Source: Bacteroidales bacterium
Lineage (GTDB): Bacteria > Bacteroidota > Bacteroidia > Bacteroidales > UBA7332
Direction of reading: 5' to 3'
Assembly (NCBI GenBank): GCA_028687995.1
Contig: JAQTZA010000002.1
Location: forward strand, 1-64,000
DNA: 64,000 bases
How positions within the stretch are numbered: position 1 is the stretch's first letter; each line of letters opens with the position of its first letter. The position numbers were made by a program, and so were the translations under genes. Shown here piece after piece: positions 51,941 to 61,102 of the stretch. The notes below the pieces were generated by a model. The model searched no databases, had not been told where the DNA came from, and saw only the letters and a list, made by a program, of their open reading frames with translations.

Positions 51941-51951
51941 TGGTTTTCCAT
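51778..51951 (-). CDS. Possible coiled-coil mini-protein encoded by the tandem array
   Basis: From the ATG at 51951 a 57-residue frame reads MENHRKENVRLRKINENLRK then repeated heptads such as VNDNLRT and VNESART up to TAA at 51778. The heptad pattern with Leu/Ile/Val at one position and Arg, Asn, Glu elsewhere suits a coiled coil. The frame stays open after that stop for another 35 codons (to about 51674), and before the ATG in the same frame behind an earlier TAG, so this may be a broken longer gene. Also possible that nothing is translated. Confidence 0.4.
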   Translation of the reverse strand: MENHRKENVRLRKINENLRKVNDNLRTVNDNTRTINENIRTVNESARTVNDNARTVK

Positions 51952-52288
51952 GTTGCTCTATACCGCTATGTGTTTCCCCGAAATTGGACGATATTCTTCA
52001 GAGCATATTGCGATGTTCTCCGAACTACGTCTTCGATCCTCCGAAGAAGGCGCTATCTGTTCCTGTAAAATCGCTTTATGTTCAGCCGTTGCGATACCTC
52101 TTTTCCGAAGTATTGCATCGCTGTTCGGGCACACGCAGTCTGCATCAGCAAACTATCGTAGCCGTATCATCTTTTTTCTGTAAGGTGTCTAAATTGAGAA
52201 GTAGTAATCCTAAACCTATATGATCTGATTTGTCCATAAACAAATAGCATATAGTAAACCATCATGAGGTTTTTTTATTCGCTGGATG
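51952..52288. other. Decayed array and short frames
   Basis: Contains the 30-codon minus-strand frame from about 52237 and degenerate 21-base repeats; minus-strand codons read pieces such as SSEDRRRSSENIAICSEEY in a frame interrupted by stops. No intact gene. Confidence 0.45.
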
Positions 52289-52296
52289 CAAATTTA
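52289..52296 (-). promoter_or_regulatory. -7 box (TAAATTTG) ahead of the heptad array
   Basis: Fits TAnnTTTG on the minus strand. Behind it lies an ATG (about 52237) opening only 30 codons (MDKSDHIGLGLLLLNLDTLQ), then the decayed array. It could drive the array and the 303-residue gene. Confidence 0.35.
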
Positions 52297-52371
52297 TATA
52301 AAGTATTTACATTCCAAAAATATTTTCACAAATAATTTTGAAGTAGCATATATTTTTTTAGAGGGCTAAAA

Positions 52372-52411
52372 CAAAAAGAGATTGCACTTTTTATATGTAG
52401 TACAATCTCTT
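52372..52411 (-). terminator. Terminator after the ATP-grasp gene
   Basis: Stem AAGAGATTG (52376-52384) / CAATCTCTT (52403-52411), followed on the minus strand by TTTTGTTTT. Confidence 0.7.
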
Positions 52412-52423
52412 CTCTATGTTCTT

Positions 52424-53551
52424 TTATGTTAGCTTATGCCTAAAGTCATTCACCTGCTTCATGAATATACGTTTAAACAACTTTAGGTCGTAAAATGGAA
52501 TGTATTTCCAATAACCTTTCCAATTGACGATCCATTTCAATAATCCGATATAGTCGCGGTGCTTCACACAACGGCGAATGTCTCGATCAAAAATCAGCAC
52601 TTCTGTTTTGTGGCCAATCGGTTTTTTCGAGGGTTTTATGGGTGTGCCGTATAAGATAAACTTAATTCCATCGGTGAAGTTTTGAGGAGTGAATCGAGAG
52701 TATGGCATCCACAGATTGGTGCGGCAATCAACTTCCACCAAGTAATATTGATCCCTCACCGGGTGATAGATAAACTGTATGCTGGCGAACCCATTTAGTC
52801 CGAATGATTCTCCCATTTTGCGAAGAATGGCCTCGATGCGTTCATTTTGGTAGTAGTTTCTACGGGTAGTAAACGAAAATCGATTGTACATGTAGGTCAA
52901 AATCTCAGCAGCATTATACATCACCAGTTTCCCATCGTGAAAAAGTGCCTCCAAGCCTACATCTTCTCCATCTATATACTCTTGCACCACGAGGTTTTCT
53001 CTTACTACCACTCTGCCGATGCATTCGTCTAGCAATGTTTCGTCATCGCATTTCTGAATGCCCACACCTCCACAGCTAAAATCTTCTTTCAGCAGTATCG
53101 GAAATTGAAGTTTCTCAACAATCGTTTTCTTATTAATAATGGTAGAGAAGTTCAGAAATTTGGGAGTCAATATGTTGTATTTCTCACAGAGAACAGATAA
53201 TCCTAATTTAGAGGAGAGAAGCTCGCGATTCTCCATTTTTGTGAGTGGCATAAACTTCTTAAACAGATCTTCGGAGGTTATCCGATCGTTCATCACCTTC
53301 ACCGTAGCATCATCCAAAAGGAGAATCCATGCGTATTTGTCGGGATTTTGCTCCACCACTTCAAATAATTTGGCTGCAAACTGATCGTGTGTGCCCTCTA
53401 TCTCTATCCAATGATCGTGAAATTTATTTGAGCGTAGCCAAGATTCTTCACCGCAAAATATATCGACCGTACAACCTGCTTTCTTAAACATATAGGGTAT
53501 CTCGGCCAGTGAGTCGAAATACCCCGATATTGAGGCTAATAATATGTTCAT
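52424..53551 (-). CDS. ATP-grasp ligase-type protein
   Basis: 375 residues. An N-terminal Rossmann-like half (MNILLASISGYFDSLAEIPY) is followed by an ATP-grasp fold: FPILLKEDFSCGGVGIQKCD (phosphate-binding glycine loop, about 150-170), VVQEYIDGEDVGLEALF and the Mg-ligand region YYLVEVDCRTNLWMPYS. It should join a carboxylate to an amine or thiol with ATP; the substrates are unknown. The C-terminal part is basic. Monocistronic with its own -7 box. Confidence 0.85.
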   Translation of the reverse strand: MNILLASISGYFDSLAEIPYMFKKAGCTVDIFCGEESWLRSNKFHDHWIEIEGTHDQFAAKLFEVVEQNPDKYAWILLLDDATVKVMNDRITSEDLFKKFMPLTKMENRELLSSKLGLSVLCEKYNILTPKFLNFSTIINKKTIVEKLQFPILLKEDFSCGGVGIQKCDDETLLDECIGRVVVRENLVVQEYIDGEDVGLEALFHDGKLVMYNAAEILTYMYNRFSFTTRRNYYQNERIEAILRKMGESFGLNGFASIQFIYHPVRDQYYLVEVDCRTNLWMPYSRFTPQNFTDGIKFILYGTPIKPSKKPIGHKTEVLIFDRDIRRCVKHRDYIGLLKWIVNWKGYWKYIPFYDLKLFKRIFMKQVNDFRHKLT

Positions 53552-53598
53552 CCTATTTTTAATGTGTGGGTTAATAGTTAAAAATTAGGTGGTATCTG

Positions 53599-53606
53599 CA
53601 AATATA
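53599..53606 (-). promoter_or_regulatory. -7 box (TATATTTG) of the ATP-grasp gene
   Basis: Fits TAnnTTTG on the minus strand, 47 bases before the ATG at 53551. Confidence 0.5.
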
Positions 53607-53686
53607 AATATATAGTTGATAAAATTATACTTTATCAAGATGTTTTGATTCTTTTATCTCTAATAAAGAAAATAGTCTAAATAACG

Positions 53687-53719
53687 AGAGGCTGTTCCAG
53701 TTTACCTAGAACAGCCTCT
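53687..53719 (-). terminator. Hairpin terminator after rseP
   Basis: 11-bp stem AGAGGCTGTTC (53687-53697) / GAACAGCCTCT (53709-53719). Weak T tract on the minus strand. Stem sequence closely resembles that of the rpsA terminator. Confidence 0.65.
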
Positions 53720-53740
53720 TATTGTAATTATTGATTATCT

Positions 53741-55063
53741 CTATTTGAATAGGAACCGGAATAAGTCATTCCCGTTTGCAAACAACAACAGGCCAAAGAG
53801 CAGAATCATACCACCCATCTGAGCATATTCAAGGAATTTTTCACTTGGCTTGCGGCGAGTGACAAGTTCATACAATACAAACAACACGTGACCGCCGTCC
53901 AATGCTGGTATTGGTAAGATATTCATGAATGCTAGGATGATAGACAAGAAGGCTGTAATCTCCCAGAAGCCCAACCAATTCCATTCTGATGGGAAAATGC
54001 TTCCCAGTGTGCCAAATCCACCCAAGCTTGATGCGCCCTCTTTAGTAAAGACATATTTCATACTACCAGCGTAGTTGGTCAGTTTGTCAACGCCTTTGGT
54101 TACACCCGCAGGGAATGAATTAAGGAATGAATATGAGCTAACTTTCGAGGTGTATATCTCGGTTTCGTTTTTGATCTCGATGCCAATTTTGCCAGTAGCG
54201 TCTGGTGTTATTTTGCAAGAGTCCAGTGCTCCATCTCTGTAAAATGCTAGGTTAATCTCTTTTCCTGCATTTTTCGATAACGACTCCATTACATCTACTG
54301 CAGTGAGCGTAGTTGCTCCGTTGATGGCAATCAGGCTATCGTTCGCAAGCATTCCTGCTTTGCTGGCAGGTTTGCCTTCAATTGGTTTCTTCACCACCAT
54401 CGGGAAGCGAATCGAAGCAAATCCCTTTTTCTCGCTGATCAACTGTTTCATGAAGTTGGCAGGGATGGTCACAAAAGCTGGCTGTCCATCTCGTAAAATC
54501 GCAACCTCTTTCGATTCTGCAATTCTACGGAGTGTGTTTTCATTGAATCGATCGAGCTCTTCTTTGTCAGTTCTCAGAAGGATATCACCATCCTTGAATC
54601 CAATTTTCTGAGCTGTTTCACTAAATTCCATGCCCAATGTGGCATTTTTCAACGGAACGTATTTATCTCCCCAAGTGAATAGAATCATTGAGTAGATAAA
54701 GATGGCTAGAATGAAATTCATCAATACACCTCCTACCATTATCAATAGTCGTTGTCCGGCAGGTTTCGCACGAAACTCCCACGGCTCAGCAGGTTTTGCC
54801 AATTGCTCTTTGTCCATCGATTCGTCAATCATACCAGCTATCTTCACATAGCCTCCCAACGGAAGCCAGCCGATACCGTATTCGGTGTCGCTATTTTTTG
54901 GTTTGAATTTAAAAAGACTAAACCACGGGTTGAAGAATAGATAAAACTTCTCAACACGTACTTTAAATAGGCGTGCGAACATGAAATGACCGAACTCGTG
55001 TACAATAATCAGAATAGATAAGCTGAGAATAAGTTGAAATGCTTTTAGAAAAATCGGATTCAT
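53741..55063 (-). CDS. rseP: RIP metalloprotease RseP (site-2 protease)
   Basis: 440 residues with four membrane helices. Zinc site HEFGH in IIVHEFGHFMFARLFKV at about 19-35, the LDG motif in ILPIPALDGGHVLF near the C-terminus, and PDZ-like regions between (KPASKAGMLANDSLIAINGA). RseP cuts membrane-embedded anti-sigma factors and leftover signal peptides inside the membrane. First-half of an operon with dxr and an M23-like gene upstream; 21 bases separate it from dxr, the usual neighbour in Bacteroidales. Confidence 0.94.
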   Translation of the reverse strand: MNPIFLKAFQLILSLSILIIVHEFGHFMFARLFKVRVEKFYLFFNPWFSLFKFKPKNSDTEYGIGWLPLGGYVKIAGMIDESMDKEQLAKPAEPWEFRAKPAGQRLLIMVGGVLMNFILAIFIYSMILFTWGDKYVPLKNATLGMEFSETAQKIGFKDGDILLRTDKEELDRFNENTLRRIAESKEVAILRDGQPAFVTIPANFMKQLISEKKGFASIRFPMVVKKPIEGKPASKAGMLANDSLIAINGATTLTAVDVMESLSKNAGKEINLAFYRDGALDSCKITPDATGKIGIEIKNETEIYTSKVSSYSFLNSFPAGVTKGVDKLTNYAGSMKYVFTKEGASSLGGFGTLGSIFPSEWNWLGFWEITAFLSIILAFMNILPIPALDGGHVLFVLYELVTRRKPSEKFLEYAQMGGMILLFGLLLFANGNDLFRFLFK

Positions 55064-55084
55064 TATTTTAGTTTATTAATTTAG

Positions 55085-56236
55085 TTATAAAAGAGATAAT
55101 GCTATTTCACGCGCCTCTGCGTCTGTTTGTATATAATCGTCGTATCCTGGTTTTGCTACGAAATGACACTTTTCCATGGTCTTTTCGATAATGCTCGACA
55201 TTTCCAGAAAACCTGTTTTCTCTTTCAAAAATGCATCCACTACTATTTCGTTGGCCGCATTCAAGATGCAAGGCATATTTCCTCCCACCCGCATGGCTTC
55301 GTAGGCGAAAGCTAGGTTTCTGAATCGCAAAAGGTCGGGTTGCTCGAAAGTAAATTCTGTGCATTTGCTCCAATCTACTCGTGGCGATTTGCTCGGTAGT
55401 CTATCTGGAAACGAGAAAGCATAGCTAATCGGTAATTTCATATCGGGCATGCCCAATTGTGCTTTCACCGACCCATCTTCAAATTGCACCATCGAGTGAA
55501 TAATCGATTGCGGATGTACCACGACCTCAATCTCTTCGGGCTTTGCATCAAAAAGCCATTTGGCCTCTATCACCTCAAATCCTTTATTCATCATCGTTGC
55601 CGAGTCGATGGTTATTTTTGCACCCATTTCCCAGTTAGGATGTTTCAGTGCTTGTGCCTTCGTTACGTGAGCCAATTGCTCCATCGACCAAGTACGAAAG
55701 GGGCCTCCCGATGCAGTCAATATCAGTTTTTCGACCCGATTATTTCCTTCGCCAACTAAACATTGAAAGATAGCAGAATGTTCAGAATCAACGGGAAGAA
55801 TAGGCGTTCGGTTCTCTAATGCAAGCGACTTAATCAATTCTCCTGCTACTACCAATGTCTCTTTGTTTGCCAAAGCAATCGCTTTTTTCGCCTGGATGGC
55901 AGCAATTGTCGGTTTCAACCCCGAGAAACCAACCATGGCAGTCAGCACCATATCAATGGGTTCAGATTCTACAATTTGAGCAATGGCTTCGGCGCCAGCA
56001 TATACCTTTATGGGTAAATCTTTGAGCGCTTCTTTCAATAGCTCGTATTTGCTTTTATTGGCAATGATTACGGCATCTGGTTGATGTATTTTCGCTTGTT
56101 GAATCAGTAATTCGACATTCTCATTAGCTGTTATGGCATAAACTTCGTAAAGATCTGGATTTTCAGAGACTACCTCAAGTGCTTGTGTTCCGATAGATCC
56201 TGTGGAGCCTAGAATGGCTAGTTTCTTTTTCTTCAT
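55085..56236 (-). CDS. dxr: 1-deoxy-D-xylulose 5-phosphate reductoisomerase
   Basis: 383 residues. NADPH-binding GSTGSIGTQALEVV at about 9-22; substrate and metal region ALANKETLVVAGELI, ILPVDSEHSAIFQCL (metal ligands Asp, Glu) and SGGPFRTW, WEMGAKITIDSATMMNKGFE. It turns DXP into MEP in the non-mevalonate isoprenoid pathway. Complete set of active-site motifs. Lies six bases after the M23-like gene. Confidence 0.97.
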   Translation of the reverse strand: MKKKKLAILGSTGSIGTQALEVVSENPDLYEVYAITANENVELLIQQAKIHQPDAVIIANKSKYELLKEALKDLPIKVYAGAEAIAQIVESEPIDMVLTAMVGFSGLKPTIAAIQAKKAIALANKETLVVAGELIKSLALENRTPILPVDSEHSAIFQCLVGEGNNRVEKLILTASGGPFRTWSMEQLAHVTKAQALKHPNWEMGAKITIDSATMMNKGFEVIEAKWLFDAKPEEIEVVVHPQSIIHSMVQFEDGSVKAQLGMPDMKLPISYAFSFPDRLPSKSPRVDWSKCTEFTFEQPDLLRFRNLAFAYEAMRVGGNMPCILNAANEIVVDAFLKEKTGFLEMSSIIEKTMEKCHFVAKPGYDDYIQTDAEAREIALSLL

Positions 56237-56242
56237 ATATCG

Positions 56243-57106
56243 TTAAAATACAATGTATTGAGTCGGATTAACTGGTTTGCCTTTGTACCAAAGTTCTACA
56301 GCAAACGGCGTTGGTTTCTTGTTTTTACCAACATTATCTGTATTGGCAATCGCTTCTCCAGTTCTCACGGTTTGTCCTACTTTCTTGAGCAACGAGCTAC
56401 AATTCTTATAGATCGACACAAAGCCATTTGGATGAATAATTTGGATGAATTGCAATCCATTCTCTTGTGTTCCAGTAAGTATGACATCTCCTTGTAAAAT
56501 CGCCATCACAGCACTGTTTGGCGATGTGTTGATAGTGAGTCCGAAATGTTTCTTTGTGACGTTGAAAGGGGCGGTTATCACTCCTTTTACTGGACGAATG
56601 AATGCCACATCCTGTGACTCGTCGTGAACGACAGGCTTTATCGAAAGATTGTACTTCTCATCCTCTTCGTATTGCTTTCTATAATTAAGTTCCTCGTCAG
56701 AAGCTTTTAACTTCTCAGGATCAATATTATTCAAAGAATCGATATTGGTTGTGAGCGAATCAATCTTGATATCTCCACTCAACACACTTTTTACTTGTGC
56801 CAAGTATCTCTCTTGCAGATTGATTACTCCTTGAAGTGAATCTAATCGCAATCGGTTTGATACAATATCTTGACGGGCATTGATGTCGAGGTAGCCAGGT
56901 AAGAAATTTTTGATAGGAGTAATCGCTATCAGCGTGGAGACTATTAGCAGAGTGGCAATGAAAAGCAAGAAGCCTGCATTGAATACAGACAGAATGGAGA
57001 GTCTAAACGCAAATATCTCTTCCAATGTTTTTTCATTGAGAATCGAAAGTTTGTATTTAAACCGAATCAGGTTCCAAAAAGTTTTGCTTCTTGATTTCTT
57101 CGCCAT
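56243..57106 (-). CDS. Degenerate M23/LytM-like membrane protein
   Basis: 287 residues. One membrane helix (about 38-65), a helical stalk, then a LytM fold at about 165-287 (IRPVKGVITAPFNVTKKHFG, IIHPNGFVSIYKN). Active M23 peptidases have HxxxD and HxH; here the first Asp is Thr (HFGLTI), the usual His of SVYKH is Asn (SIYKN), and the HLHFELW stretch reads PTPFAVELW. So zinc binding and catalysis are probably lost, leaving a binding or activator role like EnvC-type proteins. Homologues at this place in Bacteroidales that I recall are active-looking. First gene of the dxr-rseP operon. Confidence 0.85.
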   Translation of the reverse strand: MAKKSRSKTFWNLIRFKYKLSILNEKTLEEIFAFRLSILSVFNAGFLLFIATLLIVSTLIAITPIKNFLPGYLDINARQDIVSNRLRLDSLQGVINLQERYLAQVKSVLSGDIKIDSLTTNIDSLNNIDPEKLKASDEELNYRKQYEEDEKYNLSIKPVVHDESQDVAFIRPVKGVITAPFNVTKKHFGLTINTSPNSAVMAILQGDVILTGTQENGLQFIQIIHPNGFVSIYKNCSSLLKKVGQTVRTGEAIANTDNVGKNKKPTPFAVELWYKGKPVNPTQYIVF

Positions 57107-57126
57107 AGCTGTTTTTTACGAAACCA

Positions 57127-57134
57127 CAAATTTA
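57127..57134 (-). promoter_or_regulatory. -7 box (TAAATTTG) of the M23-dxr-rseP operon
   Basis: Fits TAnnTTTG on the minus strand, 20 bases before the ATG at 57106. Confidence 0.48.
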
Positions 57135-57203
57135 ATAATTATTCCCTAAAAGGAGGATATTGTACCTAAATAGCGCTGCTGATTTGAACGAATAAATTAT
57201 AAA

Positions 57204-57257
57204 AAACGCTTATTCCCGAAGAGTATATTTCTATTGATTCTTCCGAAATAAGCGTTT
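57204..57257 (-). terminator. Terminator after the DUF4270 gene
   Basis: Outer stem AAACGCTTATT (57204-57214) / AATAAGCGTTT (57247-57257) with an inner TTCGG pairing, then TTTTTT on the minus strand. Confidence 0.75.
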
Positions 57258-57275
57258 AAAAAGTTTGACTGATAC

Positions 57276-58643
57276 TTATTTAGCAAATATTAGGGATAAG
57301 TTTAACATGTCGGCAGATGTATTTAGCGTGACTGCAGACGGTTCATGAAGATGTATAATCTTGGTGATATTACCACTGCTATCCGTTACGTAATTTACGG
57401 GTAGTAAAACAAAATCTACATCGTCTCCAGTAAAAGTCTCATTGCCATTGATGTATTCAGAGAGAACAGCTGATAAATTGCTGAAAGTGTATGTGTTAGT
57501 TGCCGCAGTAAAGGTAGCTATGCTATGCTTTTTACTCGACATATCAATCGAGTGATTGAAGAAGCCAGTCAGCTCACTTTCTCTCACCAACATCAAAGCT
57601 GGTGGATTAGGGTATGAAGTCTTGGTTTTGTCAACACGATCAGCATGAAATATCAACTTTGCGCCATTCAATTTAGATGTACCTACTTTGCTAATAAGCA
57701 TTTTCATTGGCATCTTCAATCTATTGAATAGTCCCGCAGGCGATTTTAGATATGTTACATTCGGCGTTGTATTGGATGCTAATTGATCGATCAGGTTGTT
57801 TTTGTAGCGATTGGCTAAGAAATTTGTCTCTGTTACACCCATTGAACTGACTAATGGATATGTATGAAGAATTGAATCTGCAGTATTAGTGGCATTTCTA
57901 CCAAGTTTATAAAAGTCGTAATAAACGTTTAGTTGGATGCGCTCAATCTTCAATATCATTCCAGAGCCATAAGTATTTGTTACATAGATACCAGGTAGAA
58001 AATTGTCTTGAAAAGTTTTTGCATCCTTAAACCATTCTGGATGATGTTGCAAGGCATCCAAATATTTTGCTTTAAAATTGTCGTTTAAAGAAATTTCAAG
58101 AGTATCAAATGTGATAACATTCTGGATTACAGATTTTTTCTTGATGCCTCCTGCTATTGAATAGCTTTTACGTCCTAGTAAAATTGATTTGTCGCAATAT
58201 TTCGATGCATTAGAATTTGAATATGACTCTTTTGTCAGTTGATTGTTGAGTTGATAGACACTCACTTGCAGTGGTGCAAGGGAGTCTCCAATATATCCGG
58301 TACATTCAAGAGTGACTGTTAAATCTTTGATTTTTTTAATGATGGTGTGAGTTGTATCTTCAGAAATACTGAAATCATCAACACAATTTATTTGCGCCAT
58401 AAAATCGCACTGCAAATCACCATAAGTGCCGTCGGAAAACGAACCCAATAGTGCAGTATTTGATAAAGAATAGATGGAATCGGCCTTAAAAGTAGTGATG
58501 TTGTTGTTCAGATAGATGGTATCTGCACTAAGCGTTACGATGTCAGATTCGGGTTGAATAGAAGAGCCGATGTTGCTTAAAGTGTCGGAACAAGAAAAAA
58601 GGGCTGTTGCGCCCAGTAATAGGAATAAATATTTAAAATTCAT
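57276..58643 (-). CDS. DUF4270 family lipoprotein
   Basis: 455 residues from the ATG at 58643, which gives a lipoprotein signal ending in LFSC (C18); a longer frame to 58670 only adds a basic stretch. Opening SDTLSNIGSSIQPESDIVTL, the GSFSDGTYGDLQCDFMAQ motif and the closing DFVLLPVN are those of DUF4270 proteins, which are found in Bacteroidetes next to the glycogen-synthase-like gene. Function unknown; an envelope role is likely. The GT5-like gene is upstream by 80 bases. Confidence 0.88.
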   Translation of the reverse strand: MNFKYLFLLLGATALFSCSDTLSNIGSSIQPESDIVTLSADTIYLNNNITTFKADSIYSLSNTALLGSFSDGTYGDLQCDFMAQINCVDDFSISEDTTHTIIKKIKDLTVTLECTGYIGDSLAPLQVSVYQLNNQLTKESYSNSNASKYCDKSILLGRKSYSIAGGIKKKSVIQNVITFDTLEISLNDNFKAKYLDALQHHPEWFKDAKTFQDNFLPGIYVTNTYGSGMILKIERIQLNVYYDFYKLGRNATNTADSILHTYPLVSSMGVTETNFLANRYKNNLIDQLASNTTPNVTYLKSPAGLFNRLKMPMKMLISKVGTSKLNGAKLIFHADRVDKTKTSYPNPPALMLVRESELTGFFNHSIDMSSKKHSIATFTAATNTYTFSNLSAVLSEYINGNETFTGDDVDFVLLPVNYVTDSSGNITKIIHLHEPSAVTLNTSADMLNLSLIFAK

Positions 58644-58723
58644 CTTTCGAATCAGGTTTTTGAAAATCAAAAGCCAAATGTAAGGATTAAATTGAATGTA
58701 ACCTCCGACGGCTAATATTATTT

Positions 58724-59548
58724 TTATTTATTAGCATTTTCCCATACAATGTCATAAAATTCATTATAAGCATCGATGTATTGGTCGGGTTGTTGATAGT
58801 CTAAGTATGGAAGTCCAGAAGCTTTTGCTGAAGTTTTTACTGCCTCATTTACATTTTCGCTTCCTTGAATCACTCCATCAGAATATTTGAGTGCGAACTC
58901 TGTCAATTCAGAGAAATTGAGTTCCTTTTCTGCGATAGAAGCAATGTCGGCATCGCTGATACCATCAAAACGAAGCATTTCGCTGAATCCTTTGCGGAAT
59001 TTGCCTTTGAACTCGTTGTCGTAGAGCGAAAATACCACTTTGGAATTGCGGAAAAATGGATCTTCCGAATAAAGTTTCTTGATATAAAGTGGAGCCATGG
59101 AGGTGATCCATCCGTGACAATGAATGATATCGGGTGTCCAACGCAGTTTTTTGACCGTTTCGAGTACGCCACGAGCAAAGAAGATGCATCGTTCGTCGTT
59201 ATCATCATATTCTACGCCATTTTCGTCTTCGACCATTCCTTTGCGTTGAAAGTAGTCGTCGTTGTCGATAAAATAGACCTGCATGCGCGCTGATTGAATA
59301 GAAGCTACTTTGATAATCAACGGGTGATCCGAATCATCAATAATCATATTCATTCCCGAGAGTCGAATCACTTCATGGAGTTGATTTCTTCGCTCATTGA
59401 TGCAGCCAAACTTGGGCATAAATGTGCGAATTTCTCTTCCTCTATCTTGAATTCCTTGTGGTAATTGTCTGCAGATTGTTGCAATTTCCGATTCTGGTAG
59501 GTAAGGGGTGACTTCCTGAGAGATAAATAAAACTTTGGTAGCTTTCAT
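58724..59548 (-). CDS. Glycogen/starch synthase-like protein (GT5 N-terminal domain only)
   Basis: 274 residues. The N-terminal half of a GT5 glycogen synthase: start KVLFISQEVTPYLPESEIAT where the ADP-glucose-binding KxGGLxD loop should be, and PDIIHCHGWITSMAPLYIKK. The C-terminal GT-B domain with its catalytic Glu is absent, and the KTGGL loop is replaced by PESEI. Such short forms are common in Bacteroidales, sitting next to DUF4270 and panC. Whether they have enzyme activity is not known to me. Has its own -7 box. Confidence 0.85.
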   Translation of the reverse strand: MKATKVLFISQEVTPYLPESEIATICRQLPQGIQDRGREIRTFMPKFGCINERRNQLHEVIRLSGMNMIIDDSDHPLIIKVASIQSARMQVYFIDNDDYFQRKGMVEDENGVEYDDNDERCIFFARGVLETVKKLRWTPDIIHCHGWITSMAPLYIKKLYSEDPFFRNSKVVFSLYDNEFKGKFRKGFSEMLRFDGISDADIASIAEKELNFSELTEFALKYSDGVIQGSENVNEAVKTSAKASGLPYLDYQQPDQYIDAYNEFYDIVWENANK

Positions 59549-59868
59549 TCTGTAATCAAAAAAATATGCGATTTGGAGTGCAAAGATAAGGAAAATTATT
59601 TGTCTTTTAGCTAATTATAGTAATAAACTATCTGACATGCAAGATGTAAACCGCTGTTTTTGATGATATTTTGCTTAAATATTGGTCAGATTTGTGAAGT
59701 TCATCGCCTTTTTTTATTTCAAAATCCATTCTAAATAATTAAAAGATTCAAAAGCGAATTTTTATCGCTACAACTTTACTTTCAATGTGTGTGATTATAG
59801 AATAACCCTCAAACAGTTGATGAATTCGATTATTATTGCTTATTTTGCGCTGATTTTAAAAAAAGAGG
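59549..59868. other. Divergent intergenic region
   Basis: 320 AT-rich bases between the divergent glycogen-synthase-like gene and panC. Beside the minus-strand box, TTATTTTGCGC near 59840 is a possible panC -7 element (one base short of TAnnTTTG). No riboswitch or small gene seen. Confidence 0.5.
59581..59588 (-). promoter_or_regulatory. -7 box (TATCTTTG) of the glycogen-synthase-like gene
   Basis: Fits TAnnTTTG on the minus strand, 32 bases before the ATG at 59548. Confidence 0.5.
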
Positions 59869-60720
59869 ATGAAGATTTATCACTCCATAAACGACCTTCA
59901 ACAGGCTCTTCTGTTGCTCCGAAGTAAAGGACTTCAGATCGGATTTGTGCCCACTATGGGTGCGTTGCACAACGGACATTTGCAGTTAGTAGAAAGATGT
60001 AGCCACGAAAATTCAATTTCCGTGGTGAGCATATTTGTCAATCCTACACAGTTTAACGATAAGAAAGATTTGGTGAATTATCCACGAACGTTAGAGGCCG
60101 ATTGCCAGTTGCTCGAAACGGTGGGTTGTGATATTGTTTTTGCTCCCACAGAATCAGAAATGTATCCCGAACCGGATAGTCGGGTGTTTCAGTTTGGTGC
60201 ATTAGAGCAGGTAATGGAAGGTGCGTTTCGTCCAGGTCACTTCAACGGTGTGGCGCAAATTGTGAGCAAATTGTTTGACGCTGTATTGCCCGATAGAGCC
60301 TATTTTGGAGAGAAAGATTTTCAACAATTGGCGATTATTCAGGAGATGACTCGTCAATTGAATTATCAGATTGAGATAGTGCCTTGTCCGATTGTACGCG
60401 AAGCCGATGGATTGGCGATGAGCAGTAGAAATGCTCGATTGACTGCTGAACAGCGAAAAAATGCCGTTCAAATTTCACAAGCATTATTTAAAAGTCGTAC
60501 ATTTGCAGCCGATAAGTCGGTAAAAGAGGTGATTGAATTTGTTGTCACTACAATAAATGAGGTGCCTGATTTACGGGTTGAGTATTTTGAAATAGTGGAT
60601 GCGCAAACGTTACAGTCCATTGAAGATTGGTCTGAAACGGAGAATCCTGTAGGTTGCATTGCTGTTTTTTGTGGTGAAGTGCGACTGATAGATAATCTCT
60701 CTTATGCATCTCGCATTTGA
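59869..60720 (+). CDS. panC: Pantothenate synthetase
   Basis: 283 residues. The ATP-binding HIGH-like motif is [10 protein letters not shown] at about 28-37, followed by [46 protein letters not shown], the last holding the KMSKS-like stretch. It condenses pantoate with beta-alanine using ATP, in coenzyme A synthesis. panD follows after 27 bases and supplies the beta-alanine, so they form an operon. Confidence 0.97.
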   Translation: MKIYHSINDLQQALLLLRSKGLQIGFVPTMGALHNGHLQLVERCSHENSISVVSIFVNPTQFNDKKDLVNYPRTLEADCQLLETVGCDIVFAPTESEMYPEPDSRVFQFGALEQVMEGAFRPGHFNGVAQIVSKLFDAVLPDRAYFGEKDFQQLAIIQEMTRQLNYQIEIVPCPIVREADGLAMSSRNARLTAEQRKNAVQISQALFKSRTFAADKSVKEVIEFVVTTINEVPDLRVEYFEIVDAQTLQSIEDWSETENPVGCIAVFCGEVRLIDNLSYASRI

Positions 60721-60747
60721 TTTTTAGACATAGAAAAGATAACAGAT

Positions 60748-61098
60748 ATGTTGATTGAAGTAGTAAAATCGAAAATTCATCGGGCAACCATCACCGATGC
60801 CAATTTGAATTACATCGGAAGTATCACGATTGATGAAGATTTGATGAATGCCGCCAATCTGATCGAATTTGAAAAAGTTCAGGTGGTGAACAACAACAAC
60901 GGTGAGCGCCTCGAAACCTATGTGATACGTGGTGAGCGTGGCACTGGAACGATTTGTTTGAATGGTGCAGCTGCCCGAAAAGCACAAGCTGGCGATATTG
61001 TGATTATAGTGTCGTATGCTCAAATGGATTTTGAAGAGGCGAAAAAATTTAAACCGAGCATTGTCTTTCCCGATTCGGGGAACAAACTGGTGAAATAA
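60748..61098 (+). CDS. panD: Aspartate 1-decarboxylase proenzyme
   Basis: 116 residues. The self-cleavage site is seen as Y-I-G24-S25-I, which gives the pyruvoyl group on the new N-terminal serine; [20 protein letters not shown] is the typical C-terminal region. It makes beta-alanine from aspartate for PanC. Ends before a terminator. Confidence 0.97.
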   Translation: MLIEVVKSKIHRATITDANLNYIGSITIDEDLMNAANLIEFEKVQVVNNNNGERLETYVIRGERGTGTICLNGAAARKAQAGDIVIIVSYAQMDFEEAKKFKPSIVFPDSGNKLVK

Positions 61099-61102
61099 TT
61101 CG

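Noticed and set aside
51637..52183. Long plus-strand open frames through the 21-bp array, reading VYRPSTF or FTVRALS repeats
   Set aside because: They are open only because the unit length is a multiple of three and lacks stops; no promoter, no start signal, and the minus strand gives a more protein-like heptad pattern.
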